NCBI RefSeq assembly: GCF_030056735.1
Contig: NZ_JASHKN010000003.1
Location: forward strand, 62,001-126,000
DNA length: 64,000 nt
Source: Rhodococcus sp. IEGM 1409
GTDB taxonomy: Bacteria > Actinomycetota > Actinomycetes > Mycobacteriales > Mycobacteriaceae
Direction: 5' to 3'
Shown here: one piece after another, positions 53,841 through 61,756 of the stretch
Layout: each line of letters begins with the position of its first letter
Numbering within the stretch: position 1 is the first letter of the stretch
Translations under genes and position numbers: made by a program
Notes under the pieces: generated by a model
The model's input: the letters and a program-made list of their open reading frames with translations, nothing else
Database searches by the model: none
What the model was told of the DNA's origin: nothing

Positions 53841-54338
53841 GTGAGCAAAATTGCGAAGGTACTGGTTGACGACTACAAGGGCGCACCGGGCCGGGCAAGA
53901 CTGTTTCGATTGTCGGAAACGCTGGATGGTTACGATGAAGTTCTGATTTGGCTTCAAGATTCGATTGGCCCGATGGGACCTGAAGTCAATGTGGTTGGCA
54001 CCAACCTTATTACGGGCAAGCCTAAGCTGGGTTTTCCGCTTCCGGGTTCGTGCAAGCTACAGCACATGGTTGAGTTTGAAGACGCCTGTTCCTGGGCGTT
54101 GGCGACCGCTGGCGGATACACGATGGAACCGGCTGACTTGAAGCCGGAACCCGATGAAGTGTCATTTTCTCGGGATTTGCGCGTCTATGAAGTGGCTTAC
54201 AAACTTGATGTTCCATCAGCTCGCGTAATCGAGGCGCTCGAAGCTCTTGGCATTGAAGGTAAGACACCGAGTTCGAATGTTGGCCCTGCGGATGCTGTGC
54301 GTGTTCGCGACTACCTTAGTGAGGCGACAGATGGCTGA
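53841..54338 (+). CDS. tail-region protein with IF2-N-like C-terminal domain
   Basis: 165 aa from GTG 53841 (ATG 53823 is an in-frame alternative). The N-terminal 110 residues are a mixed alpha/beta domain (VLVDDYKGAPGRARLFRLSE, DEVLIWLQDSIGPMGPEVNV). The C-terminal 50 residues (about 115-160: VYEVAYKLDVPSARVIEALE followed by ALGIEGKTPSSNVGPADAVR) match the helical N-terminal domain repeats of translation factor IF-2. This is unusual in a tail operon. Function unknown. Confidence 0.7.
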   Translation: MSKIAKVLVDDYKGAPGRARLFRLSETLDGYDEVLIWLQDSIGPMGPEVNVVGTNLITGKPKLGFPLPGSCKLQHMVEFEDACSWALATAGGYTMEPADLKPEPDEVSFSRDLRVYEVAYKLDVPSARVIEALEALGIEGKTPSSNVGPADAVRVRDYLSEATDG

Positions 54339-54654
54339 CATTCGCAAACCAACACCCAAGGGCGCATTAAACCTGCCTACGGTCGGAGATTTTGTGTACT
54401 GGTACGCGTTCGAGGACGGTACTGAGTTCCCAAACGGCACTCAAATGTACTTTCTGTTGGGCGATCCTGAAGACACACAGTTGAAGTGGGACTTCGCAAT
54501 TACGGGCGATACAGCGTCGATCAAGATTGAGTCTGAGGTGGTCGCAACTGTCGACACGGGAACAAAGTATTGGTTGATGCTGAAAGACACCACAACAACC
54601 CCGACAACTGAGACTGAGTTGCAGACCGGAACTGTGAAGAAGGTGAACGCATGA
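54331..54654 (+). CDS. LtfC-like beta-sandwich tail protein, 107 aa
   Basis: ATG overlaps the previous stop. PTVGDFVYWYAFEDGTEFPN, QLKWDFAITGDTASIKIESE and TGTKYWLMLKD match the LtfC/p132/Gp6-type beta-sandwich domain common in Rhodococcus phage tail regions. Likely a structural fibre adaptor. ATGA overlap with the next gene. Confidence 0.75.
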   Translation: MADIRKPTPKGALNLPTVGDFVYWYAFEDGTEFPNGTQMYFLLGDPEDTQLKWDFAITGDTASIKIESEVVATVDTGTKYWLMLKDTTTTPTTETELQTGTVKKVNA

Positions 54655-56006
54655 TTCTGGTTGGTAGTGACGGTGATCGGATTGTGTTGGGGGAGGAGGC
54701 TTCGCAGAGCGGCGGCATTCTGGTTCCTTCTCCGGGACGCCCTGGCAACAAGGGCGACAAAGGCGACCAGGGCGACACTGGCCCAAAGGGTGATACTGGC
54801 GCTGCATCCACCGTTCCCGGACCGCAGGGTATTCAAGGCGTACAGGGTGAGCGTGGCGAGAAGGGCGATACCGGCGCTGATTCGACAGTCCCAGGCCCTA
54901 GAGGTGATCGCGGTGATGTTGGCCCGAAGGGCGACAAAGGCGACACGGGAGCTGATTCCGTAGTCCCTGGCCCTAAGGGCGACAAGGGAGATCAGGGGGA
55001 GCGCGGTCTCCAGGGTGAGGCTTCTACGGTTCCTGGCCCGAAGGGCGATAAGGGTGATCCTGGTGGCGTGACGACTGTCGGCGGATTTGATGGTGTGGTC
55101 ACGAAGGCGCAGCTTGGCATTGATCAGGTGGACAACACCCGAGACGCGGACAAGCCCGCTTCAACTTCTGTAGCTGCGGCGCTCGCGGGCAAAGCTCCAA
55201 CGACACATACGCACACCGAAGCTCAAATCACTGGTCTGACAGCGAAACTTAACACGAAGGCCGATGTAGACAGCAACGGTTTCCTAGTCCAGTCCCAGAT
55301 CCCGGCCGTTGCAATCCGAGAGTTCCTTGGGTCAGTCGCAACACAGTCCGCGATGCTCGCGCTTGTGGGGCAGAAGGGCGACTGGTGCTCAAGGTCTGAT
55401 CGAGGTTCTGATTTTCAGATCATCGGCAACGATCCGACACAGCTCGCGAGTTGGCGCGAGAACACCTATCCCGCGTCACCAGTTTCGTCGGTCAACGGAC
55501 GCCAGGGTGCTGTCACTACGCAGGCTGTCGACATCACCGACTCCACGACAGTCGGCCGAGATGTTCTCAAGGCCGCCGATGCAGCAGCTGGACGGACCGC
55601 AATCGGCGCGGCCTCGTCAACGGATGCTCGCCTTTCCGATACTCGTACCCCGACAGTGGGGACTGTGCCGTACGACATCACGTTTGTGGCGCAATCCGGA
55701 AACCGGGCAACCGGGCTCGGGGATGTTCCCGCGGGAATCAAGCTGCGGCGCGCAGTCACGTTCTCCGAGGTGCTGTTCCATTGCGAGACTGCAGATGCGT
55801 CGGGGAACCTCGTGGTTGAGGTACGTAAGAATGGTTCGGCGGTGTCGGGTACTTCGACCACGATTGCTGCGGCAAATCAGGTTGCGGGTGGCACGTCGAC
55901 AGGTACGTGGGCGTACGCGGCCGGCGACTTCCTGACTATCAATGTCACTGCAGTTGGCGCGACTCCAGGCAAGGGCGTGACTGCCGAGTTGAAAGGGCTG
56001 TGCTGA
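54651..56006 (+). CDS. collagen-like tail fibre protein
   Basis: 451 aa. Residues about 25-140 are Gly-x-y collagen repeats (GNKGDKGDQGDTGPKGDTG, interrupted by STVPGP units) that form a trimeric rod. Next comes a coiled linker (THTHTEAQITGLTAKLNTKA), and the C-terminal 200 residues form a beta domain (QSGNRATGLGDVPAGIKLRR, VVEVRKNGSAVSGTSTT) that probably binds host or caps the trimer. ATGA overlap on both sides. Confidence 0.9.
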   Translation: MILVGSDGDRIVLGEEASQSGGILVPSPGRPGNKGDKGDQGDTGPKGDTGAASTVPGPQGIQGVQGERGEKGDTGADSTVPGPRGDRGDVGPKGDKGDTGADSVVPGPKGDKGDQGERGLQGEASTVPGPKGDKGDPGGVTTVGGFDGVVTKAQLGIDQVDNTRDADKPASTSVAAALAGKAPTTHTHTEAQITGLTAKLNTKADVDSNGFLVQSQIPAVAIREFLGSVATQSAMLALVGQKGDWCSRSDRGSDFQIIGNDPTQLASWRENTYPASPVSSVNGRQGAVTTQAVDITDSTTVGRDVLKAADAAAGRTAIGAASSTDARLSDTRTPTVGTVPYDITFVAQSGNRATGLGDVPAGIKLRRAVTFSEVLFHCETADASGNLVVEVRKNGSAVSGTSTTIAAANQVAGGTSTGTWAYAAGDFLTINVTAVGATPGKGVTAELKGLC

Positions 56007-56806
56007 TGCCCCACATTTTCGTGCGTGGAAACGGCCTGACATTCGTGCCGGTCGGCATGGTCAAAAGCGCTGACTCGAACATCACCTCTGCCACGGCTGC
56101 ACTTGTTACCGGGATGGCGGCGAACATCAATTTGCCTGGATCTGTCGTGACCTCTGATGCACTCATCAGCGGTTTCGCTGGATCCGCGCGAGTTGGGTTC
56201 TCGATACAACTGTCGTCCAGTGGTGGCACTACCGGTTACGCTGCGGTGTTCAAAAATGGTGTGCAGGTTGGTGATACGTTCACGATGACTGTGCCGTACA
56301 ACGGTGCGTCGCTGATCACAGGATCTGCGACGTTCACTGTGGTTATGGGTGACGCCATTACTCTGCGATATTGGTCCGCCTCGACCTCGTATCCCGTCAG
56401 CGTCAAAGCCACGACTACTCGACTCAACATGTCCAGCGGCGACTCGGTGGCCCTTGGCGGAACAGTGAGCGCCAACTACACACCTGGTGATGGCTGGACC
56501 GATATGCCTATCGTTGCCGATTCGGGCACGACTTTGAGCGGCAACGCGGTTGTAGTCCCGGCGGCACACCCGAACGCGATACTGACAGCGGCGGCGGTCA
56601 TCAGCTCGGGCTCACCGATGGCCTTGCGTTTCCTCGTGAACGGCAGTGTTGTCCACACGGGGCCGACAGCACCCGCGTACGACGTTCGCATGGTCGCCGC
56701 AACCGGCCTGGCACTCGCAGCTGGCGATCTGGTCAAGTGCCAGGTGCAAAGGGTCAGCACTTTTGCTACGACTGTTTCGGCCGGTGCATCTTTCAGGATT
56801 GTGTGA
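56006..56806 (+). CDS. tail fibre beta protein
   Basis: 266 aa; its ATG overlaps the previous stop by one base (TGATG). Two similar beta-sandwich halves (VGFSIQLSSSGGTTGYAAVF near 75-95; MALRFLVNGSVVHTGPTAPA near 210-230) with FKNGVQVG/LVNGSVVH strands resembling the C-terminal domain of the preceding collagen-like fibre. Probable receptor-binding or fibre-tip protein. No enzyme motif. Confidence 0.75.
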   Translation: MPHIFVRGNGLTFVPVGMVKSADSNITSATAALVTGMAANINLPGSVVTSDALISGFAGSARVGFSIQLSSSGGTTGYAAVFKNGVQVGDTFTMTVPYNGASLITGSATFTVVMGDAITLRYWSASTSYPVSVKATTTRLNMSSGDSVALGGTVSANYTPGDGWTDMPIVADSGTTLSGNAVVVPAAHPNAILTAAAVISSGSPMALRFLVNGSVVHTGPTAPAYDVRMVAATGLALAAGDLVKCQVQRVSTFATTVSAGASFRIV

Positions 56807-56826
56807 CGACCTGAGAGGATCGGGGT

Positions 56827-56955
56827 ATGGCTTTCGAACCTGACCCTGACACCGGCGAACCCGGCACTGTGAAACTTGCCGATGGGCGCTGGGCGTACCG
56901 ATGGAAAGATGCATCAGACGCCGAACTGATCATCATGAAACAACCAGAAAACTAA
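56827..56955 (+). CDS. small phage protein, 42 aa
   Basis: ATG with GAGAGG about nine bases upstream. The product (FEPDPDTGEPGTVKLADGRW, then AYRWKDASDAELIIMKQPEN) is acidic and soluble. It closes the fibre operon just before a strong terminator. Role unknown. Confidence 0.6.
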   Translation: MAFEPDPDTGEPGTVKLADGRWAYRWKDASDAELIIMKQPEN

Positions 56956-56970
56956 ACAAATACGAGCAAA

Positions 56971-57007
56971 GGGTGCCGCCCACAGAGATTGTGGGCGGCA
57001 CCCTTTT
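56971..57007 (+). terminator. intrinsic terminator
   Basis: 14-bp perfect stem GGGTGCCGCCCACA / TGTGGGCGGCACCC, GAGAT loop, then TTTT. Ends the fibre transcript before the SGNH gene. Confidence 0.92.
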
Positions 57008-57035
57008 GTGTATCACCATCAGAAAGGGCGACCAA

Positions 57036-59498
57036 ATGCCGCTCGAATACTGCACTCTCCGAATCAATCTCACCACCATCGCCGCGGATGGCATCGACGT
57101 GGACGACATCCCCGACGACACACCGCTCACCGGCACCCTGGAACTAGCTCCGATGATCGCGACCGGATCCGCAATCCAATATAGCGACGGCGAGACACTC
57201 AAACTCAAAACCGTCTCAGTAATCAACGTGGACATCGGAATCACCGGCGACATTGCACACCAAGGCCGCGACTACGTGAAGGTACTTGCGCCTACTGCAG
57301 CCACGACGAACCTTGCTCAATTGCAGTGGCGCGCAAGCTTCAAGAACCTGCGTTTCGGCAGTCAAGCAATCACGATGCAGCCCATCTACTTCTACGCGAC
57401 CCCTGGCGCTGAGATTAATCTGGCTGAACACGTAAATGTTGCACCGTCATCGTTGGCTGTCCAACTGTCGCGTGGGCCAAGAGGTTTCGGTATCGCAGAA
57501 GTAGCAACGGACGTGGACACCGACGAGTTGGTGTTCAAACTTGACGATGATTCGGGCACGGAAGTCGGCCGTGTCGAAATCCCCGAGATTGCGGTATCGG
57601 ACGGAGCTGTCGCCGATCTAATCGGTTCGAGCACGGCCACGAAAGCAATCTTGGATGGCACCTATGTCACGGCGGCGGCACAGTCCCAACGGCTTCTGTC
57701 CAAGCTCGAGCGAGGTGTCGAAAACTCGGTGATGGCACTCGTGGGCGACTCGACCGCCAATGAACCTACCGAGCACGCTTACCTCGAGTTCGCGAAGCTT
57801 GCCACCAGATTCCCGGCCGTCACTTTCATCTACATGCTGGTGAATCCCACCACGGGCGCGTACGACAACGCTCCGGTGATGGTGCAGACGGGCACAGGTC
57901 CGGCCACCTGCACCCTGTACAACTGCTCCATCTCAGGCTCGCGCCCCGGCTATGTCCTCGGCTCCCGATATGCTGCCGCCATTGCGGCGATACCTGACCC
58001 CGATTTGGTGATGATCAGTCACGGCCACAACCTCGCCGATCCCACCACCGCAAACGGCAGGATGGGTGTTCGAGGTAATTACCTGGCGCTGACCGAGGCG
58101 GTCTCACAGGAGTTTCCGAAGGCCGGGATCATCCTCGAATCGCAGAACCCCAGCGGCATGGCAGGCAGGGAAACGTGGCAGGCGATCAAGGCTGGGATCG
58201 TGCAGCAGATCGCCGCCCAACGAGGCTATGGGTTCATCGACGTTCATCAGGCGTTCGTCAAGTACATGGCCGAGCACTCCGTCACGATTGCCTCACTGCT
58301 CCTCAATGACGGGACGGACACCCACCCGAACGCAACCGGATCGCAGATCTGGGCCGATGAGGTCGGCAAAGCGCTGGTGTACTCGCCAACGAATCTCGCC
58401 CCCGGACAGAACTCGTCATCACTGTCTCAGGTCGCAGAATCGCTGATCGAAGACCCCTCGTTCGAGGATTGGACAGGATCACTGCCCGCGGGTTGGACTG
58501 CATCGAATGCGACGGTGGAGAAGGATTTCACCAACTTCGAGACCGGCACGTACAGCTTGAAGGTCACATCATCCGCCACCAGCGGGGGCGCGTACGCGGA
58601 ACTGTTGGTAGACCCGGCCACTCTGGGCATTAAAGGCAGGGTGTCGGGGAAGGTAGTCACCTTCGCTGCCCGCATGTACGCGCCGGCCGCGAACACTGGA
58701 ACTCCCAGCGTCATGCTGAGAGATCAGACGGAGTCGACCAACCAGCGGCAGACGGACATGGACTCATCCACCCGTGACGGATGGGTATGGGTGATCTGCA
58801 CCAAACGCTTGACCTCGCCGACGACCAGCATCCGAGTTCGGTTGCATTCGAAAACGTCTGGTGTCACCACGGGTTCGGTGAGCATCGACCGGGTCGCCTT
58901 CGCTGTTGGCGATCTTCCTCGGGCTGCGGTGTCACCGAAGAAGGTCACCACCGTCAACTCGATCGCCTTCAACGAGACGTACACCCCACTGCTCGATCAA
59001 CTCTCCACTCTCGGAGCGGGTATCCCGGTCGGGATCGTCGCAGGTGTCGACCAGACATTCACGACAGCCGGCACAGGGTCGGCGGTGCTGATCGTGCCTC
59101 CACGCAACTATGTGGTGAAGTACCTCGATTGGCGCACTGGCACTGTCTCGGCGGGCAACTACGACATCGGGGTCCTGGATTCGACAGGGCATGTCCTCTG
59201 GAGCAAGGGTGGCACCGCATTCCCTGCGGTGTCCACCGACGTGACCGAAGACTTGTCGGCCACACCCCTGACTCTCGCTGCTGGTACTCCGTATTGGGTT
59301 GTGATCGCCGGCGACTCGGCTACGGCGAATGTTCGTGGCTTGAGCGCTCCGACTGCCGCGTTCAATCGTTTGGCGAATGGCACTTACAGGTGCCGTGGTG
59401 TGGCGGGCGCGTATCCGCTGGGTGCGGCAGGGACGGTGAAGACGCTCGGATCGACGGGCAGTGTTCGCACTCCGATCATCATGCTCCGTGAGGCATAG
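57036..59498 (+). CDS. tail protein with SGNH/GDSL hydrolase domain
   Basis: 820 aa; ATG 57036 with AAAGGG eight bases upstream. N-terminal 130 residues form a beta-rich attachment part. A central SGNH hydrolase (about 230-450) has the nucleophile motif ALVGDSTANE, MISHGHN with the block III glycine/Asn region, and DGTDTHPNATG carrying the catalytic Asp-x-x-His. The C-terminus holds carbohydrate-binding-like beta sandwiches (LIEDPSFEDWTGSLPAGWTA). It probably deacylates an envelope polymer or lipid during adsorption. Preceded by its own terminator, so it has a separate promoter. Confidence 0.85.
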   Translation: MPLEYCTLRINLTTIAADGIDVDDIPDDTPLTGTLELAPMIATGSAIQYSDGETLKLKTVSVINVDIGITGDIAHQGRDYVKVLAPTAATTNLAQLQWRASFKNLRFGSQAITMQPIYFYATPGAEINLAEHVNVAPSSLAVQLSRGPRGFGIAEVATDVDTDELVFKLDDDSGTEVGRVEIPEIAVSDGAVADLIGSSTATKAILDGTYVTAAAQSQRLLSKLERGVENSVMALVGDSTANEPTEHAYLEFAKLATRFPAVTFIYMLVNPTTGAYDNAPVMVQTGTGPATCTLYNCSISGSRPGYVLGSRYAAAIAAIPDPDLVMISHGHNLADPTTANGRMGVRGNYLALTEAVSQEFPKAGIILESQNPSGMAGRETWQAIKAGIVQQIAAQRGYGFIDVHQAFVKYMAEHSVTIASLLLNDGTDTHPNATGSQIWADEVGKALVYSPTNLAPGQNSSSLSQVAESLIEDPSFEDWTGSLPAGWTASNATVEKDFTNFETGTYSLKVTSSATSGGAYAELLVDPATLGIKGRVSGKVVTFAARMYAPAANTGTPSVMLRDQTESTNQRQTDMDSSTRDGWVWVICTKRLTSPTTSIRVRLHSKTSGVTTGSVSIDRVAFAVGDLPRAAVSPKKVTTVNSIAFNETYTPLLDQLSTLGAGIPVGIVAGVDQTFTTAGTGSAVLIVPPRNYVVKYLDWRTGTVSAGNYDIGVLDSTGHVLWSKGGTAFPAVSTDVTEDLSATPLTLAAGTPYWVVIAGDSATANVRGLSAPTAAFNRLANGTYRCRGVAGAYPLGAAGTVKTLGSTGSVRTPIIMLREA

Positions 59499-59501
59499 TC
59501 T

Positions 59502-59630
59502 GTGAGCCGGATGGTGCGATTACAGGGGGAGGGTTCTCGAGAAACCCAGCCTTGGCAGTTGAACGAGTTTCTGATGGAAGGCCGACTGCCCCCTCGCCTG
59601 ATGGAACAGGAGAGCCAACCCAACCGTTGA
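59502..59630 (+). CDS. small hypothetical protein, 42 aa
   Basis: GTG start three bases after the SGNH stop, with GAGG about eight bases upstream. The 42-aa product (MVRLQGEGSRETQPWQLNEF, LMEGRLPPRLMEQESQPN) is polar. No family recognised. Possibly translated with the SGNH gene. Confidence 0.45.
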   Translation: MSRMVRLQGEGSRETQPWQLNEFLMEGRLPPRLMEQESQPNR

Positions 59631-59686
59631 ACTGGTAGATGTCATACTTCAGTCGAGTGTCAGACCTTGATGCGAGACTGGGCGCA

Positions 59687-59704
59687 CCAGCAGGGATCTG
59701 CTGG
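59687..59704. promoter_or_regulatory. palindromic operator upstream of the Panacea gene
   Basis: Perfect inverted repeat CCAGCAG-GGAT-CTGCTGG ending 23 bp before the ATG at 59728. The position suits autoregulation of a toxin-antitoxin promoter. Confidence 0.55.
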
Positions 59705-59727
59705 AGTGAAGTGGAAAGGATGGAGTC

Positions 59728-60201
59728 ATGGCTTTCGATGCAACCCTAGTTTGCAACAACATCCTGAAGCGAGCGTTCGAAGAAGATGTCCCTGTCACCC
59801 CGATGAAGCTGCAAAAGATTCTCTATTTCGTGGCAAGTGAATATGCGAAGGACACCGGAAGTCCGCTCCTCCGGGAGCCGTTCCAGCAGTGGCAGTATGG
59901 ACCTGTGGTTGCGTCCGTGTACTCGGAGTTCAAGCCGTTCGGGAGTGGGGCCATTCGCCGATACGGAAAGGACTCGCAGGGGAAAGCGTACGTGGTGGAC
60001 GAAGACCAGAGCGGGGAGCTTCGTGAGGTTCTAGGCCGAGTCTGGCCTGTGGTGAAATCTCAAGGTGCTGTTCAGTTGTCTCGAATTACGCACCTTCCTG
60101 GATCTGCGTGGCGGAAGGCGTTTGACGCCAATGAGCAGTACATCGATGATGCTGACATTCGCGCAGACGAAAGCTATCGTTCGATGTTGGGCTTAGCTTG
60201 A
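59728..60201 (+). CDS. Panacea (SocA-like, DUF4065) antitoxin-domain protein
   Basis: 157 aa, ATG behind GGAG. The Panacea signature is plain: CNNILKRAFEEDVPVTPMKL, QKILYFVASEYAKDTGSPLL, REPFQQWQYGPVVASVYSEF, KPFGSGAI. The domain acts as a promiscuous antitoxin in bacterial toxin-antitoxin pairs, and as adaptor SocA in Caulobacter. The gene is outside the structural operon, with its own palindrome upstream. Its stop overlaps the start of a small membrane protein gene, the proposed toxin. Confidence 0.88.
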   Translation: MAFDATLVCNNILKRAFEEDVPVTPMKLQKILYFVASEYAKDTGSPLLREPFQQWQYGPVVASVYSEFKPFGSGAIRRYGKDSQGKAYVVDEDQSGELREVLGRVWPVVKSQGAVQLSRITHLPGSAWRKAFDANEQYIDDADIRADESYRSMLGLA

Positions 60202-60548
60202 GCGACGCTGTCGTCGGTGCAGGTGGAGACCCCCTGCCCATACCGAACTCGGCTTCTGTCGATATTCCGCCTGGTTCAGCAGGTAGTCCAACTGCTGTAA
60301 CTCCTGTCAGGGATCCTGAGGCGGATCACCGCAGGGATATGGATAAGACGAAGCTGAAGTTCGCCATCATTTTCACCTCCGTGACCGCGGCGGGGGCCGT
60401 GGCGATCGGGGTCGTTGAATTCTATGCACCTGGGTATGTTGCAAAGTCGGGTGGCACTCTGGGTTCAACGTCCGATGTCTTGAAATTGCTTGCCACAACA
60501 TCTCTCGGGTTCGTGTTCGGTCGGACTCTCGGTAACGGCGACTCGTGA
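60198..60548 (+). CDS. small membrane protein, candidate toxin partner of the Panacea antitoxin
   Basis: 116 aa; TTG start overlapping the Panacea stop by 4 bp (TTGA), hence coupled translation at low level, typical of a toxin. Soluble Pro-rich N-terminal 50 residues, then two hydrophobic helices (KFAIIFTSVTAAGAVAIGVV; VLKLLATTSLGFVFGRTLG). Membrane-active proteins are among known partners of Panacea antitoxins. Toxicity is inferred from arrangement only. The pair ends at a very strong terminator. Confidence 0.7.
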   Translation: MSDAVVGAGGDPLPIPNSASVDIPPGSAGSPTAVTPVRDPEADHRRDMDKTKLKFAIIFTSVTAAGAVAIGVVEFYAPGYVAKSGGTLGSTSDVLKLLATTSLGFVFGRTLGNGDS

Positions 60549-60556
60549 TCTAGTTG

Positions 60557-60599
60557 CAACTGACGCCCCACCCTCACCGCGAGGGTGGGGCGTCAGTTG
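60557..60599 (+). terminator. strong terminator ending the rightward late region
   Basis: 19-bp perfect stem (60557-60575 / 60581-60599) with an ACCGC loop, 9 bp after the membrane protein stop. Confidence 0.92.
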
Positions 60600-60603
60600 T
60601 CGT

Positions 60604-60897
60604 TTGTGCGGGGCCGAGCTGGTCTTCCCTTACCCTCCCGACGCCACGGAACCGACGCTACCACCCATCGAACAGGTGTGCGAATATTGGGATGTGCCGT
60701 CGACTGAACGATCTCCGCAACGTTGCCCGAATGGGCACCTGTTGGTGGCGAACACATGCCTCGTCGGGTGGGAAGTCTGCGGCTGCGGCACCGCGCACAA
60801 TGGCGGTCATCGGACGCATTACTGCCGGCGGTGTGGTGAGACGATCCGGACGCCTGATTGTTTGGGGGCGGATCCACAGACAGACCGCTGGAACTAG
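60604..60897 (+). CDS. zinc-ribbon protein (phage cargo family)
   Basis: 97 aa from TTG 60604. The reading frame extends upstream into the terminator, so the start is uncertain and the 5' end may be lost. Cysteine pairs suggest a zinc ribbon: RCPNGH, EVCGCGTAHNGGH, YCRRCGETIRTPDC. Two decayed relatives lie at 12.0 and 13.1 kb, which supports a real family. It overlaps the convergent gene at 60894 by 4 bp. No catalytic motif; nucleic-acid or protein binding is likely. Confidence 0.6.
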   Translation: MCGAELVFPYPPDATEPTLPPIEQVCEYWDVPSTERSPQRCPNGHLLVANTCLVGWEVCGCGTAHNGGHRTHYCRRCGETIRTPDCLGADPQTDRWN

Positions 60898-61367
60898 CCA
60901 CCAATAGACATGAACGGTCCGGATCGAGCATCCTCGTTTGAGTAAGTGACGACTCCGCGATGCGACACCTCGACCTGATAGAAGTCCAGGTCCGCGGGGA
61001 CCGGAATCGAGAACGTCAGCATGCATGCGCCGTCTATGTACTCACTACCTGTGATCGATCCTGTTGCGACAGTCTTTCCCGCCTCATCGCCGATTGTCAC
61101 GGAAGCACCTTCTGACAGGTCTTTGTATCCACCCTTTCCTGCGCAGCGATTGTCTGACAACTCGCTTGCGCCGTCGATGATCCCGACATTGCCTTCCAAG
61201 TTGAATGTCTTGGGCTCAGTGTCCCGCAGTGTGAACACCGCAATGATCGCGATGACTATGGCCGCGATAACAACTCCGCCGATGATGAGCACGCGCTTGT
61301 TGTTGTTCGACGCTGGCTGCGGAGCTGGGGTAGGGAAGCCCGTTTCGGGGGGTGGGGGATATGTCAT
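60894..61367 (-). CDS. membrane-anchored exported protein, 157 aa
   Basis: Pro-rich cytoplasmic N-terminus (PPPPETGFPTPAPQPASNNN), one transmembrane helix (VLIIGGVVIAAIVIAIIAVF, about 25-44) and an extracytoplasmic domain of about 105 residues with two cysteines. Same design as the DUF2510 protein at 12313-12942, which is likewise convergent with a zinc-ribbon gene. Probably alters the envelope of the lysogen; function unknown. Confidence 0.72.
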   Translation of the reverse strand: MTYPPPPETGFPTPAPQPASNNNKRVLIIGGVVIAAIVIAIIAVFTLRDTEPKTFNLEGNVGIIDGASELSDNRCAGKGGYKDLSEGASVTIGDEAGKTVATGSITGSEYIDGACMLTFSIPVPADLDFYQVEVSHRGVVTYSNEDARSGPFMSIGG

Positions 61368-61434
61368 TGGACTGACCTTCTGTTGATGTAAGTGGATGCT
61401 AGCTAACCGAATCGGGATCGAACGTGAATGTGAC

Positions 61435-61695
61435 TCACGGGTTTCGGCCCTCGGAGGGCACTGATCGTCGCAGAGTTAACCATGCAGCTCCCGCGCCAAT
61501 AATGCCGATCAATCCGATGACGAACACGATCAACCCGCCGCGATTGGCGCTCACGCACCGCCCGATATTGATTGACGTGTCCACGCAGTCAGAGAATTTA
61601 TTCGTCTCGTAGATATCGAATCCAAGGCCTAGCAGTATGAGGGCTGCCGATACAGCGAGGGTTGCCGCTGTCAGGGCTTTGGTGTTTGCGTTCAT
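61435..61695 (-). CDS. two-helix membrane protein, 86 aa
   Basis: ATG start. Helices AATLAVSAALILLGLGFDIY and GGLIVFVIGLIGIIGAGAAW flank an extracytoplasmic loop with two cysteines (FSDCVDTSINIGRC) likely bonded. Reverse-strand cargo next to the anchored protein at 60894. Function unknown. Confidence 0.65.
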   Translation of the reverse strand: MNANTKALTAATLAVSAALILLGLGFDIYETNKFSDCVDTSINIGRCVSANRGGLIVFVIGLIGIIGAGAAWLTLRRSVPSEGRNP

Positions 61696-61756
61696 GGGTG
61701 TTTACTACCAGATGAGTCGGACATTGCGAACTGTCCGGTCTGAAATCTGCCAGAGC

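Noticed and set aside
54720-55080. Short periodic repeats as a satellite
   Set aside because: They are Gly-x-y collagen codons of the fibre gene.
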